Assembly (NCBI GenBank): GCA_937896265.1
Contig: CALBMD010000044.1
Location: forward strand, 1 to 16,294
Origin: an uncultured Pseudomonadota bacterium
GTDB lineage: Bacteria > Bdellovibrionota_B > Oligoflexia > Oligoflexales > Bog-1112
Direction of reading: 5' to 3'
DNA: 16,294 nucleotides
The translations under genes were made by a program, and so were the position numbers. Positions 6,949-14,349 of this stretch are shown here, in pieces. The stretch's first letter is position 1. The number at the start of each line of letters is the position of its first letter. The notes beneath the pieces were generated by a model. The model did not search any database, was not told where the DNA came from, and worked only from the letters and a program-made list of their open reading frames with translations.

Positions 6949-8358
6949 GTGGACGTTGATGCTTTTGACTATGACTTGATAATCCTCGGTTCAGGCCCAG
7001 GCGGCGAAGGGGCTGCCATGCAAGCTGCTAAAACAAGCTCAAAAGTAGCGGTGATAGACGCCCATTCTGCTGTAGGTGGCAACTGCACTCATGTTGCTAC
7101 GATCCCATCCAAAGCCTTGCGTCAAGTAGCACATCAGCTTGTTTCTTTTGAAACAGACCCTATTTGCGGTAAATACTTTGACCGCAGCCAGGTGCGTTTC
7201 TCTGATCTTTTGTTTAATGCAAAGAAAGTCATAGAGAAACAGGTTTCAATGCGGACAAGCCATTATATACGAAACGGCGTTGATTTATTTTGCGGTCGGG
7301 GCCGATTTATTGATGCTCATACTATTTCCATTGACCAAGAAGACGGACAAAAAACAACATTACGAGCTAAGCATTTCGTAATAGCTACAGGGGCACGGCC
7401 TTATATCCCAGGGGCGTTAGAATTAGATTCTGAGCGGGTTTTTAGCTCTGATACCGTCCTGGCTTTGGAACATTTACCAAGAACTATCACTGTCTATGGC
7501 GCTGGGGTTGTTGGCTGTGAATATACTTGCATCTTTCGATCTCTGGGACGAAAGGTCAATTTGATCAATTCTGAAGCGCGATTGCTGGATTTTCTTGATA
7601 ATGAAATTAGCGAAGCTTTATCCTATCATCTGCGCGACAACGGTGTGCTAATTCGCAATGGTGAAGCGCTAGAGAAAGTAGAAAAAGTAGAAGACGGGGT
7701 CATTGTTCATTGTCGCTCTGGCAAAAAAATAAAATCTGATATCCTCCTTTATACCTGTGGACGGCAAGGCAATAGCAATAATCTTGGCCTTGAAGATTTA
7801 GGTATTGAAATCGATCGTCGCGGGGCTATTGTTGTAAATGAACACTATCAAACGACCGCACCACATATTTATGCTGTTGGTGATGTCACCGGTTTTCCTT
7901 CATTAGCTAGCGCTGCCTACGATCAAGGACGCTTTGCTTCACGCCATATCAAGGATAATCATTGCGATAATAAGCTTATTAAAGATATTCCTGTTGGAAT
8001 TTATACAAGCCCAGAGATTTCATGTGTTGGCAAAACAGAGAAAGATCTCACAGAAGCTAATATTCCTTATGAAATTGGCCATGCCTCCTTTCGTCACTTG
8101 GCAAAAGCACAGATTTCTGGTCAAACCGTAGGTATGTTGAAAATCTTATTTCATGCTCACACTCTTGAAATACTAGGAGTTCACTGCTTTGGCCATAATG
8201 CCTCTGAGATTATCCATATCGGTCAAGTAGTTATGTTGCAACCGGCTCCGCAGAACACGCTACGATATTTCATCGACACAACATTTAACTACCCAACGAT
8301 GGCTGAAGCCTACCGGGTGGCTGCTCTCAATGGGCTTAACAGGGTTTGGAAGGCTTAG
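6949..8358 (+). CDS. sthA: Soluble pyridine nucleotide transhydrogenase
   Basis: This cytoplasmic FAD enzyme would exchange reducing equivalents between NADPH and NAD+. The 469 residues match the family length. The N-terminal FAD motif GSGPGGEG (14-21) is followed by GGNCTHVATIPSKALR (43-58), which has a single Cys46 and a His where dihydrolipoamide dehydrogenases have the second redox cysteine (CxxxxC). This feature separates SthA from lipoamide dehydrogenase. A second nucleotide-binding motif GAGVVGCEY lies near residue 181, then VGDVTGFPSLASAAYDQGR, and a dimerisation domain fills the C-terminus. The start is GTG 6949, supported by AGAGGGG five bases upstream. The gene converges with the pseudouridine synthase, leaving 3 bases between the stop codons and no terminator hairpin. 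Confidence 0.9.
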   Translation: MDVDAFDYDLIILGSGPGGEGAAMQAAKTSSKVAVIDAHSAVGGNCTHVATIPSKALRQVAHQLVSFETDPICGKYFDRSQVRFSDLLFNAKKVIEKQVSMRTSHYIRNGVDLFCGRGRFIDAHTISIDQEDGQKTTLRAKHFVIATGARPYIPGALELDSERVFSSDTVLALEHLPRTITVYGAGVVGCEYTCIFRSLGRKVNLINSEARLLDFLDNEISEALSYHLRDNGVLIRNGEALEKVEKVEDGVIVHCRSGKKIKSDILLYTCGRQGNSNNLGLEDLGIEIDRRGAIVVNEHYQTTAPHIYAVGDVTGFPSLASAAYDQGRFASRHIKDNHCDNKLIKDIPVGIYTSPEISCVGKTEKDLTEANIPYEIGHASFRHLAKAQISGQTVGMLKILFHAHTLEILGVHCFGHNASEIIHIGQVVMLQPAPQNTLRYFIDTTFNYPTMAEAYRVAALNGLNRVWKA

Positions 8359-8361
8359 GAT

Positions 8362-9309
8362 TTATTCAGTCGATGAGCCACGCAAGACATCTAGTGCTTT
8401 TTGAAAAGCTTGTGGCAGGGCCGCTTCCACTTGATGGGTTGTTTCATCGACTTTGAAGGCAACATGTTTAGCATGCAAAAAATGGCTATCACCGCTTAAG
8501 CGCAGTAGTTCTTTTGGCAATAATCCAACATCTTGAGAAAAATATTTCTTATCACCAACAATAGGTAGCCCAGCACTAGCAAGGTGCACCCGCAGCTGGT
8601 GGCTTCGACCTGTATGCGGTTTACATTCGATAAGAGCACACTTCTGGCGGGCGAACACTTGCAACACATTAAAATCCGTCACCGCAATTTTGCCACCGCT
8701 CTTTACGGCGCTAACAATCCCTGTCTTGGGATGAATAGGTGAAAGATGGTTCTTACACTGCCAGCTTTTCTTCTTAGGCATACCAAAGCTCAACGCCCAA
8801 TAAGTTTTAGAAACCTCTTTTGCTTTGAATGCTGCCATCAAAAGAGCAGCCTTTGCCACATTATCAGCAAAAAGCAGGGCACCCGTTGTCTCTTTATCTA
8901 ATCTATGACAAAGAATCAAAGCCTGATCTAGTGACAATCTACCACTTTGGCGAAGCAGCTTTTGTGCTAAGAGATCCATCGATTCACTCTTAACGGAGCG
9001 CACTTTCTGCACAGCAATACCAGCTGGCTTATTAAATGCCACAATACCATCATGATCGTAGATCACATCAGCGACCGATAGGCTAACTGCTTTTACCCTA
9101 GCTTGAGGTTTTATCAAGACCTGAATCCGAATTACTTGCCCAATCTTTACCTTAAAAGAAGCAGTGAAAACTCGCTTACCATCAACAGCAATACCCCCTT
9201 GGTCTAAAATTGTACGAATCTGTCGACGAGAAAGATCGCTTCCTAAAGCTAATATAGCTTTATCGACGGCAAGACCATGCTCTTGCCGACTCACATGATA
9301 GGTTGGCAT
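8362..9309 (-). CDS. RluA-family 23S rRNA pseudouridine synthase (RluC/RluD-like)
   Basis: The 315-residue protein has an N-terminal S4 RNA-binding domain (about 1-65, RRQIRTILDQGGIAVDGKRV) and a pseudouridine synthase domain. The catalytic motif is HRLDKETTGALL with Asp138, and later family motifs include SKTYWAL, HTGRSHQLRVH and GLPIVGDKKY. The enzyme converts selected uridines in rRNA to pseudouridine. The S4 plus RluA layout and length resemble RluC or RluD, but the target sites cannot be read from the sequence. The start ATG 9309 follows AAAGGA with ideal spacing, and that ribosome binding site overlaps the stop codon of the asparaginase-like gene 9 bases upstream, so the two are probably translated from one mRNA. 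Confidence 0.9.
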   Translation of the reverse strand: MPTYHVSRQEHGLAVDKAILALGSDLSRRQIRTILDQGGIAVDGKRVFTASFKVKIGQVIRIQVLIKPQARVKAVSLSVADVIYDHDGIVAFNKPAGIAVQKVRSVKSESMDLLAQKLLRQSGRLSLDQALILCHRLDKETTGALLFADNVAKAALLMAAFKAKEVSKTYWALSFGMPKKKSWQCKNHLSPIHPKTGIVSAVKSGGKIAVTDFNVLQVFARQKCALIECKPHTGRSHQLRVHLASAGLPIVGDKKYFSQDVGLLPKELLRLSGDSHFLHAKHVAFKVDETTHQVEAALPQAFQKALDVLRGSSTE

Positions 9310-9318
9310 AAATATCCT

Positions 9319-10290
9319 TTAATACGAAACGAAGCGGCGAGAAAGGCTGGCCCATTTTTCAATGTGGTTTTCAAGGTATCTTTTTAGATCATTAAACACA
9401 TCTGGCAAATCTGGATTTGCTCTAAGTGCCGCTAAAAGCCCAAGCGCCAAATGCGATTTCCCTTGTCCAGAAGCTAGCTTTAACACAACAGAAGCTACTC
9501 GCTGCCCTGCTACAGGCAATGACTGCACCAGTAGAAGGCCTTCTGATCCCTCTTTTACCAGGGCCTTACCGCCTGCTGCAAGGGTAAGTTCGGAGTCTAG
9601 ACGTCCTTTGCCGCCCACTAAAATAGGGTTGGCTAACCAAAGTTCCTTAATATGCACTGCTTTAGCGTTGCTTTCTTCGGCAAAACTAGCCCACATATTT
9701 TGTAGCACACGGACATTAAGCGAGAAGCTTGGTAGACCACAACTATCCTGCACGCATTGCACGCGATCTTTGGCTTCTTTACCAATGAGTGCTGATAACG
9801 TCTTTTGAATAGGGTGGCCTATGTCCCAATACGTGTCTTTGGCATAGCCTCGCAACTCACAGGTAGCAAGCATCAATAGATGTTTACCTGCATTAGGGTG
9901 GTGCTTGCGCAGCGCCTTATAACCCATCATCTTAAGAAAAGACACCTGATCTAAATCCAAAGGGTCCTGCCTTGGACAAATGAGATCATCATCGGTGACA
10001 TTGGCAATTTGGCTCAAAATTTCGATAGCTTTCATGTGCATTTGCTGCCCCGAATGCATCGATAAACCAATAGACCAAAAGTCTTCTCGGCCAGCGATAT
10101 CACAAGCTATAAACTGCCAAGGATTAAGAAGAGAACGACCAATCACCGTAAAAGCGGGAGGGAGTTGAGGCGTTTTTGCTCCTGGGTCATAAACAAAGGC
10201 CTTACCGTGCACGACAATTTCCGGCACATCATTGTGACAAAGGGCAAAGAGAGGCACAGATAATAGACTCAAGTTATGCTCATAAGCCAT
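9319..10290 (-). CDS. L-asparaginase II-like protein (Rhizobium etli type) with altered active-site motifs
   Basis: This 323-residue protein follows the whole length of the asparaginase II family typified by R. etli inducible asparaginase: a HSG motif (79-81), PNAGKHLLMLATCELRGY (132-149), IGHPIQ (157-162), QDSCGLPSF (181-189), GGKGRLDSEL (226-235) and LVKEGSEGLLL (244-254). The family hydrolyses asparagine to aspartate and ammonia. Two motifs differ from what I know of the family: R-S-x-x-K-P-x-Q reads RSLLNPWQ (lysine to Asn56), and N-C-S-G-K-H reads PNAGKH (the cysteine that helps bind zinc is replaced by Asn133). The second zinc cysteine (Cys184) and lysine (Lys136) remain. Activity may be changed or lost. 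The Shine-Dalgarno signal is poor. It precedes the pseudouridine synthase by 9 bases. Confidence 0.75.
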   Translation of the reverse strand: MAYEHNLSLLSVPLFALCHNDVPEIVVHGKAFVYDPGAKTPQLPPAFTVIGRSLLNPWQFIACDIAGREDFWSIGLSMHSGQQMHMKAIEILSQIANVTDDDLICPRQDPLDLDQVSFLKMMGYKALRKHHPNAGKHLLMLATCELRGYAKDTYWDIGHPIQKTLSALIGKEAKDRVQCVQDSCGLPSFSLNVRVLQNMWASFAEESNAKAVHIKELWLANPILVGGKGRLDSELTLAAGGKALVKEGSEGLLLVQSLPVAGQRVASVVLKLASGQGKSHLALGLLAALRANPDLPDVFNDLKRYLENHIEKWASLSRRFVSY

Positions 10291-10311
10291 GGCAAGCTAG
10301 CTTTCGTATAT

Positions 10312-10339
10312 GTAAGGTGTATAAGAAAATGCACCTTAC
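10312..10339. repeat. Strong hairpin in the upp / asparaginase-like intergenic gap
   Basis: GTAAGGTG (10312-10319) and CACCTTAC (10332-10339) pair perfectly, and the stem extends inward by a T-G wobble and two A-T pairs, leaving the 6-base loop AAGAAA. It lies 22 bases upstream of the asparaginase-like start codon and 55 bases past the upp stop. No T-run follows on the minus strand, so it is not a standard terminator; an operator or an mRNA processing or leader hairpin is possible. Confidence 0.55.
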
Positions 10340-10403
10340 TATTTAATCACCGATTCTGTCTTTTTAGAAGAGGGGCTCTCATCGTTAAAAAAATTAAATA
10401 GTA
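10337..10403. repeat. 11-bp perfect inverted repeat spanning the upp stop codon
   Basis: TACTATTTAAT (10337-10347) is the exact complement of ATTAAATAGTA (10393-10403), with a 45-base interval. The right copy contains the upp stop codon. The left copy shares three bases with the right arm of the neighbouring hairpin, so the two folds would compete in the upp-to-asparaginase message. Confidence 0.5.
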
Positions 10404-11023
10404 CCAAAGAGCCTGTCGCCTGCATCGCCTAACCCGGGCAAAATATAAGATTTCTCGTTTAAACAACGATCAACAGCGGCTGTATAAACAGAAACATTAG
10501 GATGATGTTCAAAAAAGTACTCTAACCCTTCAGGAGCTGCTAAAAGACAAACAAAACGGATAGACTTTGGCTTGGCAGCCTTAATACGGTTGATAGCAAC
10601 AACTGCCGACTGCCCAGTTGCCAAAAGAGGATCCACTACCAAAACATCACGCTCTGAAATGTCGGGAGGCAGCTTCAAGTAGTATTCCACAATCGACTGC
10701 GCATTCTTATCTCGGTAAAGACCAATGTGCCCTACACGAGCTGTAGGCAGAAGCTGCAGCATTCCATCTAGTAAACCATTCCCAGCTCGCAGGATGGAAA
10801 CGACAGCCATTTTCTTTTTCAAAAGCACAGGTGCTTCCATGGTTTCAAAAGGAGTTTCTATCGTTTCCGTCGTCATCGGCATATGACGGGTTACCTCATA
10901 TCCCAAAAGCATCGACACCTCTCGCATCAAGTTACGAAACTTAACTGTAGAGGTCTCTTTGCGTCGCATTAATGTCAGTTTATGCTGCAGCAAAGGATGA
11001 GTAATCTCGTGAACTTTTGCCAT
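10394..11023 (-). CDS. upp: Uracil phosphoribosyltransferase
   Basis: The 209-residue protein is full length and typical of UPRT, which makes UMP from uracil and PRPP in the cytoplasm. Seen motifs are ILRAGNGLLDGM (77-88), the PRPP-binding loop DPLLATGQSA (131-140) and the uracil-binding end YILPGLGDAGDRLFGT (193-208). The start ATG 11023 is preceded by AAGGAG. It lies 21 bases downstream of the URC4 gene on the same strand. In the yeast URC pathway a UPRT (Urc6) is the entry enzyme that turns uracil into UMP, so this copy is likely to serve catabolism as well as salvage. Confidence 0.95.
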   Translation of the reverse strand: MAKVHEITHPLLQHKLTLMRRKETSTVKFRNLMREVSMLLGYEVTRHMPMTTETIETPFETMEAPVLLKKKMAVVSILRAGNGLLDGMLQLLPTARVGHIGLYRDKNAQSIVEYYLKLPPDISERDVLVVDPLLATGQSAVVAINRIKAAKPKSIRFVCLLAAPEGLEYFFEHHPNVSVYTAAVDRCLNEKSYILPGLGDAGDRLFGTI

Positions 11024-11044
11024 GATGCTCCTTACGTGTTGCGA

Positions 11045-12250
11045 TCAAAACTGTGTTCCGGTACTACGAATCTTAATAGGCGGCGCTCCATCTAACCGTA
11101 AAGTCTTAGCGATCTTACGGCCAGCACTCCAGCTACCTCCTTGCAGAATTTTCGCTAGAGGAAGAGACGCCTGATCAAGTTTTTTACGAATCAAATCAGC
11201 AATTTCATCGAATAGACCGAGAGTCAAAGCACGCCATTCAACGATAAGCTCGTCTGCCACATCATATTCTTTATCTAGCGCTCTAGGCGTTTTAACCTGA
11301 ATGAGGCCTAAATCAATCAAGAGTCCGCCATTTCTATACTCAGGAAGCGCTGTTAGGCTATCAAGCCCAGTGACGGTGTATCCCATCGCTTCAAACGGCT
11401 CTAGCAAGGAATAGGTCAACCACTGCGACAGCTTATGAAAAGGTACAAGCCCTTTTGTTTTACCTTCGCCACTAATTTGGGAATGATAGCCAACATCGCC
11501 AACATTAGTTCCAGCCAACATAAATCCATTAGGCCAAATATCTTGCAGGCCAATAAGCACCCGCTTAAACAATTGCGCAGCATGCACCGTAGGATCTTTA
11601 CTTGCAAGATCAACAAAAATAGATGCAACCCGATTATCTGGACCTTTTTGCGCTAGCACATCCCCAAGACGGCGCAAGAGATCAAGACGGCCTTCAAAAC
11701 CTGCTAGCTGGTTTTTGGCTGTTATTTGCAGCCCTTGACTCAGGTCTTTGGCATTTAAACGGCGTAGAGCCTGACCGTCTGCACGGCACGGTTCATCAGG
11801 ACGATTAGAAAAAAGTCCTGAAGTAAACATGTTAAAACTGGCAATAGCTAAGCCTTCTGAGCGAGAAAAAACCTTTCCAGAGGCCTTATCCATGTAACGC
11901 CAGCTTGGCCCTGCCCCCGCATCTAGTAAAACAGACACCACAACAAAGTCGATACAAAGCTTACCCCAGTCAAATTTTGAGCCTGGTCTTATTTGACTTT
12001 TCAATTCTTCAAGACGGCTATGACCTTCAATCTCCACATGGCGATAGCGACTATGGTAGGGCACATCGAAGTTAGGATAATTTGTAGCTATTTCTTCACA
12101 TATATAGTCCACAACCTTGGGCATTAAAGTTTGGTCTATCCGAAAATGCGTTAGCTTGTCTTTTTTACCTAAAACCACTAACTCATGACAGCGTGCTCTT
12201 ACTGTTTCCAAAGATCTAATAATTTCTAGTGCCCTTGTCCCTTCACTCAT
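11045..12250 (-). CDS. URC4/Urg3 family protein (DUF1688), uracil catabolism
   Basis: The 401-residue protein matches the URC4/Urg3 family along its length: YHSRYRHVEIEG (64-75), LLDAGAGPSWRYMD, EGLAIASFNMF, NVGDVGYHSQI, the long block LVPFHKLSQWLTYSLLEPFE and LPEYRNGGLLIDLGL. In yeast, URC4 is required for the uracil breakdown route that starts from UMP and releases urea and a three-carbon product; ribosylurea is reported to accumulate when it is missing. The exact reaction is not settled, to my knowledge. Its start ATG 12250 lies inside the end of the URC1 gene (8-base overlap, ATGAGTGA), which implies translational coupling and equal production of the two enzymes. Confidence 0.9.
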   Translation of the reverse strand: MSEGTRALEIIRSLETVRARCHELVVLGKKDKLTHFRIDQTLMPKVVDYICEEIATNYPNFDVPYHSRYRHVEIEGHSRLEELKSQIRPGSKFDWGKLCIDFVVVSVLLDAGAGPSWRYMDKASGKVFSRSEGLAIASFNMFTSGLFSNRPDEPCRADGQALRRLNAKDLSQGLQITAKNQLAGFEGRLDLLRRLGDVLAQKGPDNRVASIFVDLASKDPTVHAAQLFKRVLIGLQDIWPNGFMLAGTNVGDVGYHSQISGEGKTKGLVPFHKLSQWLTYSLLEPFEAMGYTVTGLDSLTALPEYRNGGLLIDLGLIQVKTPRALDKEYDVADELIVEWRALTLGLFDEIADLIRKKLDQASLPLAKILQGGSWSAGRKIAKTLRLDGAPPIKIRSTGTQF

Positions 12251-13496
12251 TTAAACCCCGCCCCTTTGTCTTTTGCAGAGCGTCCAATGTCGGCTTTTCT
12301 TCATTGCTAAAATAGCCAGCCGCCTTCTTGGCTTCCATCTCCACCATAGCATCCTCAGGAATCAAATCATCGGGAATTGAGACACGCTCAAGAATCTCTA
12401 TCCCAGTTTGCGTGATCGCGTCATATTTCATATTGCTCATTGAAGCAAAACGATCAATGACACGGATTCCTAGCCAATGTAAAATATCAGGCATGATTTC
12501 CTGAAAACGCATATCCTGAACACCAGCGACGCATTCTGTACGCTCAAAATAAGTGTCCGCCCTATCGCCTCCCGCCTGACGTTTGCGCGCGTTGTATACG
12601 AGAAATTTAGTTACTTCACCCAAAGCGCGACCTTCTTTGCGATTATAAACAATAACACCAGCTCCCCCAGCTTGGGCAGATTGAATACATAACTCCATGC
12701 CATGCACAAGATAAGGTCGACAAGTGCATATATCAGAGCCAAAGACATCTGAGCCATTACATTCGTCATGCACTCTGACATTTAAGGGCTTGCTTGCATC
12801 TGAGATAGTGGTTTCATCACCAAAAATATATACCGTCATACCCCCAATAGGGGGTAAAAATACTTTAAGATCAAAACGGGTCACTAGTTCAGGATACATT
12901 CCACCTGTTTGTTCAAATAGAACACGCCTAAGATCACCTTCTGAGATCTTAAACCGTTCAGCAATGCCTGGCAAAAACCACACAGGCTCTACCGCCGCCT
13001 TAGTCACCAGCGCCTCACCATTTTCGCGCAACACCTTACCATCAGGGGTTAAGCGCTTCTTTTCGATAGCATCCTCAATCTCCATGAGCCGTACGTGCGC
13101 TTTCGTAATAGCAATTGTAGGCCGAATATCATAGCCTTTATCAAAATACCCCTTGAAGGATTGGGCAACTAAATGGCCAAATGGATCAAGGGAGACAATC
13201 TTATTTGGGTCAGCATGCGCCCCCAGCACAGCAGCTGGTGTCGTATCGGTAAGATCAGCTCGATGCTCTGGATCAAGATGACCAGCAGCAATAGCTAGGG
13301 CACGATAAACAGAGTAAGAACCAGAATGACTACCGATAGCATTACGATAATCATAGTTGCTTGTTGTTGCTATGACAGGACCACGTGCTTGCGCTGTTTT
13401 AGCAGTCCAGTGAATGGCAATAGGTTTTGGCCCGTGAGGATCAGGATGCGAAGTTAGCCGGATATGATGGGTCGGGTGCTTAGGTGGCTGGCTCAT
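12243..13496 (-). CDS. URC1-type GTP cyclohydrolase II homologue, uracil catabolism
   Basis: The 417-residue protein has about 200 extra N-terminal residues followed by a GTP cyclohydrolase II (RibA) fold. The zinc site keeps the C-x10-C-x-C spacing (CNGSDVFGSDICTC, Cys246, Cys257, Cys259), then IVYNRKEGRALG, matching the RibA catalytic arginine block, and QDMRFQEIMPDILHWLGI near 327-344. The long N-terminus, the TCRPYL ending of the zinc motif and the adjacency to URC4 and upp mark it as URC1/Urg1 rather than riboflavin RibA. URC1 is thought to open the pyrimidine ring of a UMP-derived substrate. I chose ATG 13496; a GTG two codons upstream is also possible, with GGGAG at 4 or 10 bases. It heads the URC1-URC4-upp operon. 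Confidence 0.88.
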   Translation of the reverse strand: MSQPPKHPTHHIRLTSHPDPHGPKPIAIHWTAKTAQARGPVIATTSNYDYRNAIGSHSGSYSVYRALAIAAGHLDPEHRADLTDTTPAAVLGAHADPNKIVSLDPFGHLVAQSFKGYFDKGYDIRPTIAITKAHVRLMEIEDAIEKKRLTPDGKVLRENGEALVTKAAVEPVWFLPGIAERFKISEGDLRRVLFEQTGGMYPELVTRFDLKVFLPPIGGMTVYIFGDETTISDASKPLNVRVHDECNGSDVFGSDICTCRPYLVHGMELCIQSAQAGGAGVIVYNRKEGRALGEVTKFLVYNARKRQAGGDRADTYFERTECVAGVQDMRFQEIMPDILHWLGIRVIDRFASMSNMKYDAITQTGIEILERVSIPDDLIPEDAMVEMEAKKAAGYFSNEEKPTLDALQKTKGRGLNE

Positions 13497-13580
13497 AATC
13501 ACAGGGCTCCCAGTGGTTGGTAAAGTTAGTCGCTGGCGAATTTACGAAACGACCGCTTGCGCCAAATTCTAAAATGGCAA

Positions 13581-13644
13581 GGCGGCAATAAAATCGCGAC
13601 GAAGACAGTACATTTTAGTACGGTTAGGGACGATTTTTGCTGCC
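13581..13644. repeat. Long imperfect palindrome between URC1 and the uridine kinase gene
   Basis: Left arm 13581-13596 (GGCGGCAATAAAATCG) pairs with right arm 13631-13644 (CGATTTTTGCTGCC) over 14 pairs, with one G-U and a 2-base bulge. The 34-base interval holds GTAC-ATTTTA-GTAC, itself a small palindrome. Outside it, TGGCG (13534-13538) and CGCCA can also pair, as can GAATTT and AAATTC. The arrangement resembles dispersed palindromic repeats, but only one copy is in the window. It sits in the divergent control region of two pyrimidine genes, so regulation is also possible. Confidence 0.45.
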
Positions 13645-13679
13645 AACAACACCTTTTTTGAACTGCACGAGCGACAAGT

Positions 13680-13696
13680 TAGCCTCAGGGAGGCTA
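13680..13696. repeat. Perfect hairpin TAGCCTC-AGG-GAGGCTA
   Basis: Seven perfect pairs around a 3-base loop, 42 bases before the uridine kinase start codon. It is followed by TTGTAACAAAATAA, not a T-run, so it is more likely a leader hairpin or operator than a terminator. Confidence 0.5.
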
Positions 13697-13737
13697 TTGT
13701 AACAAAATAAGCATACACGAGGAAGGGCTAGGGCAGT

Positions 13738-14349
13738 ATGTCGAAAATGAAGGTAATTGCCATCGCTGGTGGATCAGGTTCCGGTAAAAGCTTCTTAATT
13801 GAGGCACTGTCACAACGCATTGGATCTCATTTAGTATTATCGCTAGATGATTATTATTTGGACCGCTCAAATATGAGCCCAAAAGAGCGAAACGAGATCA
13901 ACTACGATCACCCTGATGCCATCGATCATGAACTACTCACCACTCATGTAGCTTTACTGATGCAAGGCCAAGCTATAGCTAGACCTTGCTATGATTTTAC
14001 TACCCATACTAGGCGGGGTAAGGTGATGGTTGAGCCAAAGGGAATCTTACTGCTTGATGGGCTATTTGCACTTTATTACCCCCAGCTTCGAAGCATGGTA
14101 GATCTCAAAATCTATATCGATACGGCTATGGACGTTCGCTTAGCAAGACGTTTAGAGCGTGACACTCAACGTCGCGGTCGCGAGATGGGCAGTGTCCTCA
14201 AACAATATTTTGCCTCAGTAAGACCGATGTATTTTCAGTTTATTGAACCGACAAAAGCTTTTGCTGATATTGTTATTGATGGCGAGGCAGAAGTAGCTAC
14301 AACATGTAGCACCCTGCTCGTTGAGCTGGGGTTAAAATCAGAAAGATAA
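13738..14349 (+). CDS. udk: Uridine kinase-like P-loop kinase
   Basis: The 203-residue protein has a Walker A motif GGSGSGKS (11-18), LSLDDYYLD (35-42), NYDHPDAID (55-63), RPCYDFTTHTRR (82-93) and the lid/uridine motif RDTQRRGREM (141-150) followed by VRPMYFQFIEPTKAFADIVI, all typical of uridine kinase. It would phosphorylate uridine (and cytidine) to the monophosphate. The start ATG 13738 follows an AGGG four bases upstream; ATG 13747 is a second option. It diverges from URC1 across a 241-base gap containing two palindromes. Its product UMP is also the entry point of the URC route, so the neighbouring operons may act on the same pool. The last 12 bases overlap the end of the convergent PLP enzyme gene. 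Confidence 0.9.
   Translation: MSKMKVIAIAGGSGSGKSFLIEALSQRIGSHLVLSLDDYYLDRSNMSPKERNEINYDHPDAIDHELLTTHVALLMQGQAIARPCYDFTTHTRRGKVMVEPKGILLLDGLFALYYPQLRSMVDLKIYIDTAMDVRLARRLERDTQRRGREMGSVLKQYFASVRPMYFQFIEPTKAFADIVIDGEAEVATTCSTLLVELGLKSER

Noticed and set aside
6949..8358. Dihydrolipoamide dehydrogenase as the identity of the flavoprotein
   Set aside because: The redox CxxxxC motif is replaced by a single cysteine in GGNCTHVATIPSK, which is the SthA pattern.
9362..9808. 148-codon plus-strand frame antisense to the asparaginase-like gene
   Set aside because: The minus-strand frame carries conserved family motifs; this one is a Ser/Pro/Thr-rich shadow.
12243..13496. Riboflavin GTP cyclohydrolase II (ribA)
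   Set aside because: About 200 extra N-terminal residues, the modified zinc motif ending and the operon with DUF1688 and upp point to URC1.
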